Part shown: in pieces, positions 62,953 through 64,000 of the stretch | How the letters are laid out: each line of letters begins with the position of its first letter | Position numbering within the stretch: the first letter of the stretch is position 1 | NCBI GenBank assembly: GCA_016214855.1 | Contig: JACRMT010000004.1 | Coordinates: forward strand, 806,001-870,000 | Length of the DNA stretch: 64,000 nt | Source: Nitrospirota bacterium | Lineage (GTDB): Bacteria > Nitrospirota > Thermodesulfovibrionia > Thermodesulfovibrionales > UBA6898 | Direction of reading: 5' to 3' | Position numbers and translations under genes: made by a program | Notes under the pieces: model-generated | What the model was told of the DNA's origin: nothing | The model's database searches: none | What the model saw: only the letters and a program-made list of their open reading frames with translations

Positions 62953-63438
62953 ATGAAAGATAAGATCTTATTCGTAACCAAAGGAGGTGAGCAATGCGAC
63001 GAAGGCTTTTCTTATGCCCTTGAACTGGCAAAAACCCTCAATGTCTCCATAGAGACGCTGATCATGCAACCTGCCGATCTGACAACGCAGTTTGAAGACA
63101 TTATGGCAGCTGCAGCATTTGCAGAGGCAGGCGACCTGAAGACCATGAAAGAGATCATGGAATGTGAGCAGAAGACATGCAGGGAAAAACTTAACAACAG
63201 AATTGCAGAATTGGCCCGGAAAGCAGAAGAAACAGAGATCACCATGCTCTGCCACACATCGGAAGGTGACGTAGCAGCAGCAATAAAGGCATTCCTGAAG
63301 GACAGGCCCAATATCGACATGGTCCTGATCAGCCCTTCACTCTCAGAAAATAAAAAGACCATTGATATAAAAAAGCTTTTAAAGAATATTTCAAAACCCA
63401 TTGTACATATCTCAAGACCGGCAACGGCAGAGATATAA
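62953..63438 (+). CDS. Usp-like protein with internal FAE module (cassette D)
   Basis: ATG 62953 follows AAGGAGAAA. The 161 residues mirror the protein at 53483: I-L-F-V-T-K-G-G at the start, the FAE module at about 43-69 (F-E-D-I-M-A-A-A-A-F-A-E-A-G-D), then V-L-I-S-P near 134 and K-P-I-V-H-I-S at the end. No ATP loop. It opens cassette D. Confidence 0.85.
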   Translation: MKDKILFVTKGGEQCDEGFSYALELAKTLNVSIETLIMQPADLTTQFEDIMAAAAFAEAGDLKTMKEIMECEQKTCREKLNNRIAELARKAEETEITMLCHTSEGDVAAAIKAFLKDRPNIDMVLISPSLSENKKTIDIKKLLKNISKPIVHISRPATAEI

Positions 63439-63452
63439 GAAAGGAGATCACC

Positions 63453-63626
63453 ATGAAAGCAGCAGTATTTACAAAGTTTGACAGACTTATGGCAGCAGTA
63501 ACCTTTGCAGAGGCAAATGAACACGCAACAGCCCGGGAATTCCTGCGCGAAGAAGAGCGCCCGGACAGAAGAGCAACGAACAGACCGGAGCTTCGTAAGA
63601 AGCAGACGATACAGAAATCACGCTAA
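63453..63626 (+). CDS. Stand-alone FAE-module protein, 57 residues (cassette D)
   Basis: ATG 63453 follows AAAGGAGA. The 57 residues contain the FAE module (K-F-D-R-L-M-A-A-V-T-F-A-E-A-N-E-H at 8-24, then T-A-R-E-F-L-R-E) and a basic tail (R-R-A-T-N-R-P...K-K). It matches the 58-residue protein at 40626 in length and sequence. It lies between the FAE/Usp-like gene and a small membrane protein. Too short for many gene finders. Confidence 0.85.
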   Translation: MKAAVFTKFDRLMAAVTFAEANEHATAREFLREEERPDRRATNRPELRKKQTIQKSR

Positions 63627-63642
63627 TAAGAACGGAGGGACC

Positions 63643-63900
63643 ATGACAACAAGCGAGCAGAAAAAGAGAAAGAAACCTGTAACACCCCTTATCCTCACCG
63701 GCATAGTTTCGGCCGGATTGTATATTGCCTTGCTCTCAAATCAGGATTTCCTGAACAACACCTTCGGCAAGGGCGGGCTCTTTGCCTTTCTGCCGATTAT
63801 CACAGCATTCGTCTTCTCATACTTCCACGGCACATTTACCGGCCATTTCTGGACAATGCTCGGAATTGAGGCTTCAAAAAAGAAAATGGAGGTCAAATAA
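63643..63900 (+). CDS. Small two-helix membrane protein (cassette D)
   Basis: ATG 63643 follows CGGAGGG. The 85 residues have a basic N-terminus (K-K-R-K-K), helix 1 (about 14-30), helix 2 (about 45-62, F-A-F-L-P-I-I-T-A-F-V-F-S-Y-F) and F-T-G-H-F-W-T-M-L-G-I-E-A before a charged tail. No family recognised. It precedes the TauE permease by two bases, so it may be a permease subunit. Confidence 0.75.
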   Translation: MTTSEQKKRKKPVTPLILTGIVSAGLYIALLSNQDFLNNTFGKGGLFAFLPIITAFVFSYFHGTFTGHFWTMLGIEASKKKMEVK

Positions 63901-63902
63901 TA

Positions 63903-64000
63903 ATGCACGATTTAGCTTCAGCAGCAGCGAATTTCATAAACCTTGATCCTATAACCATCATCTATCTGTTCCTTGTCGGTTTTGTAGGAGGTCTTGTCAG
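63903..64000 (+). CDS. TauE/SafE family permease, 5' part only (cassette D)
   Basis: The frame opens at ATG 63903, two bases after the previous stop, and runs off the window after 32 residues. I-T-I-I-Y-L-F-L-V-G-F-V-G-G-L-V-S is the first membrane helix, ending in the glycine-rich start of the TauE/SafE motif. Position in a fourth cassette supports the call; the rest of the gene lies beyond the window. Confidence 0.75.
   Translation, partial: MHDLASAAANFINLDPITIIYLFLVGFVGGLV

Overview
The window reads like a chromosome segment of an anaerobic or microaerophilic Gram-negative bacterium. The best guess is a member of Nitrospirota (Thermodesulfovibrio relatives) or Desulfobacterota. This rests on c7-type multihaem cytochromes, several sigma-54 activator/histidine-kinase pairs, many universal stress proteins (Usp) and TauE/SafE anion permeases, and a housekeeping core (hisS, proC, smpB, ssrA, murI, rph, ftsH, folP) of mid-GC Gram-negative type. 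The taxon is inferred from gene content, not from a marker-gene search.

Layout. 1-9.0 kb: a cut-off HAMP sensor and a YeiH-type exporter, then a minus-strand operon yggS-proC-yggT-divIVA-hisS, a LysE exporter with a radical SAM protein, an orphan CheR and a DUF3786 protein. 9.1-18.2 kb: plus-strand housekeeping block smpB, tmRNA, cell-wall amidase, GerMN protein, murI, rph, ftsH, folP, and an odd short-chain dehydrogenase. 18.2-21.4 kb: exported nuclease, Spy-like protein, and a three-gene multihaem cytochrome operon. 21.5-24.2 kb: GntR regulator with TauE permease, small membrane protein and Usp (cassette A). 24.3-33.0 kb: type I restriction-modification operon hsdM-hsdS-(HigA-like fragment)-(AlbA_2 ATPase-like gene)-hsdR. 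33.2-40.8 kb: tandem Usp, sigma-54 two-component pair 1, and cassette B. 40.9-45.8 kb: MacAB-like efflux operon with two permeases. 45.9-50.9 kb: Lon-like protease with an inserted receiver domain, divergent from two-component pair 2. 51.0-53.2 kb: toxin-antitoxin and a HEPN/nuclease-like gene pair. 53.2-57.2 kb: cassette C. 57.2-62.7 kb: two-CW protein, two-component pair 3, hicBA, DUF202 protein, exported protein. 62.8-64.0 kb: start of cassette D, cut by the window edge.

The most interesting structure is the repeated cassette. Cassettes B, C and D each combine a TauE/SafE permease with a Usp-like protein carrying a short helical module, here called the FAE module (signature M-x-A-x2-F-A-E), and with small accessory membrane or exported proteins. 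B and C also contain canonical Usp genes. The module also exists as two stand-alone proteins of 57-58 residues, too short for most gene callers. Each of these three cassettes lies next to its own sigma-54 histidine kinase/activator pair. Upstream of cassette C there is a readable -24/-12 promoter preceded by three TGT-N11-ACA dyads, and upstream of cassette D a weaker version of the same layout. This suggests signal-dependent, sigma-54-driven expression of anion export plus stress-protein modules.

A second window-wide feature is translation start architecture. About a dozen genes, including all three histidine kinases, the GntR regulator and Lon-REC, have a -10 box only about 5-10 bases before the start codon and no Shine-Dalgarno sequence. 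This predicts leaderless mRNAs.
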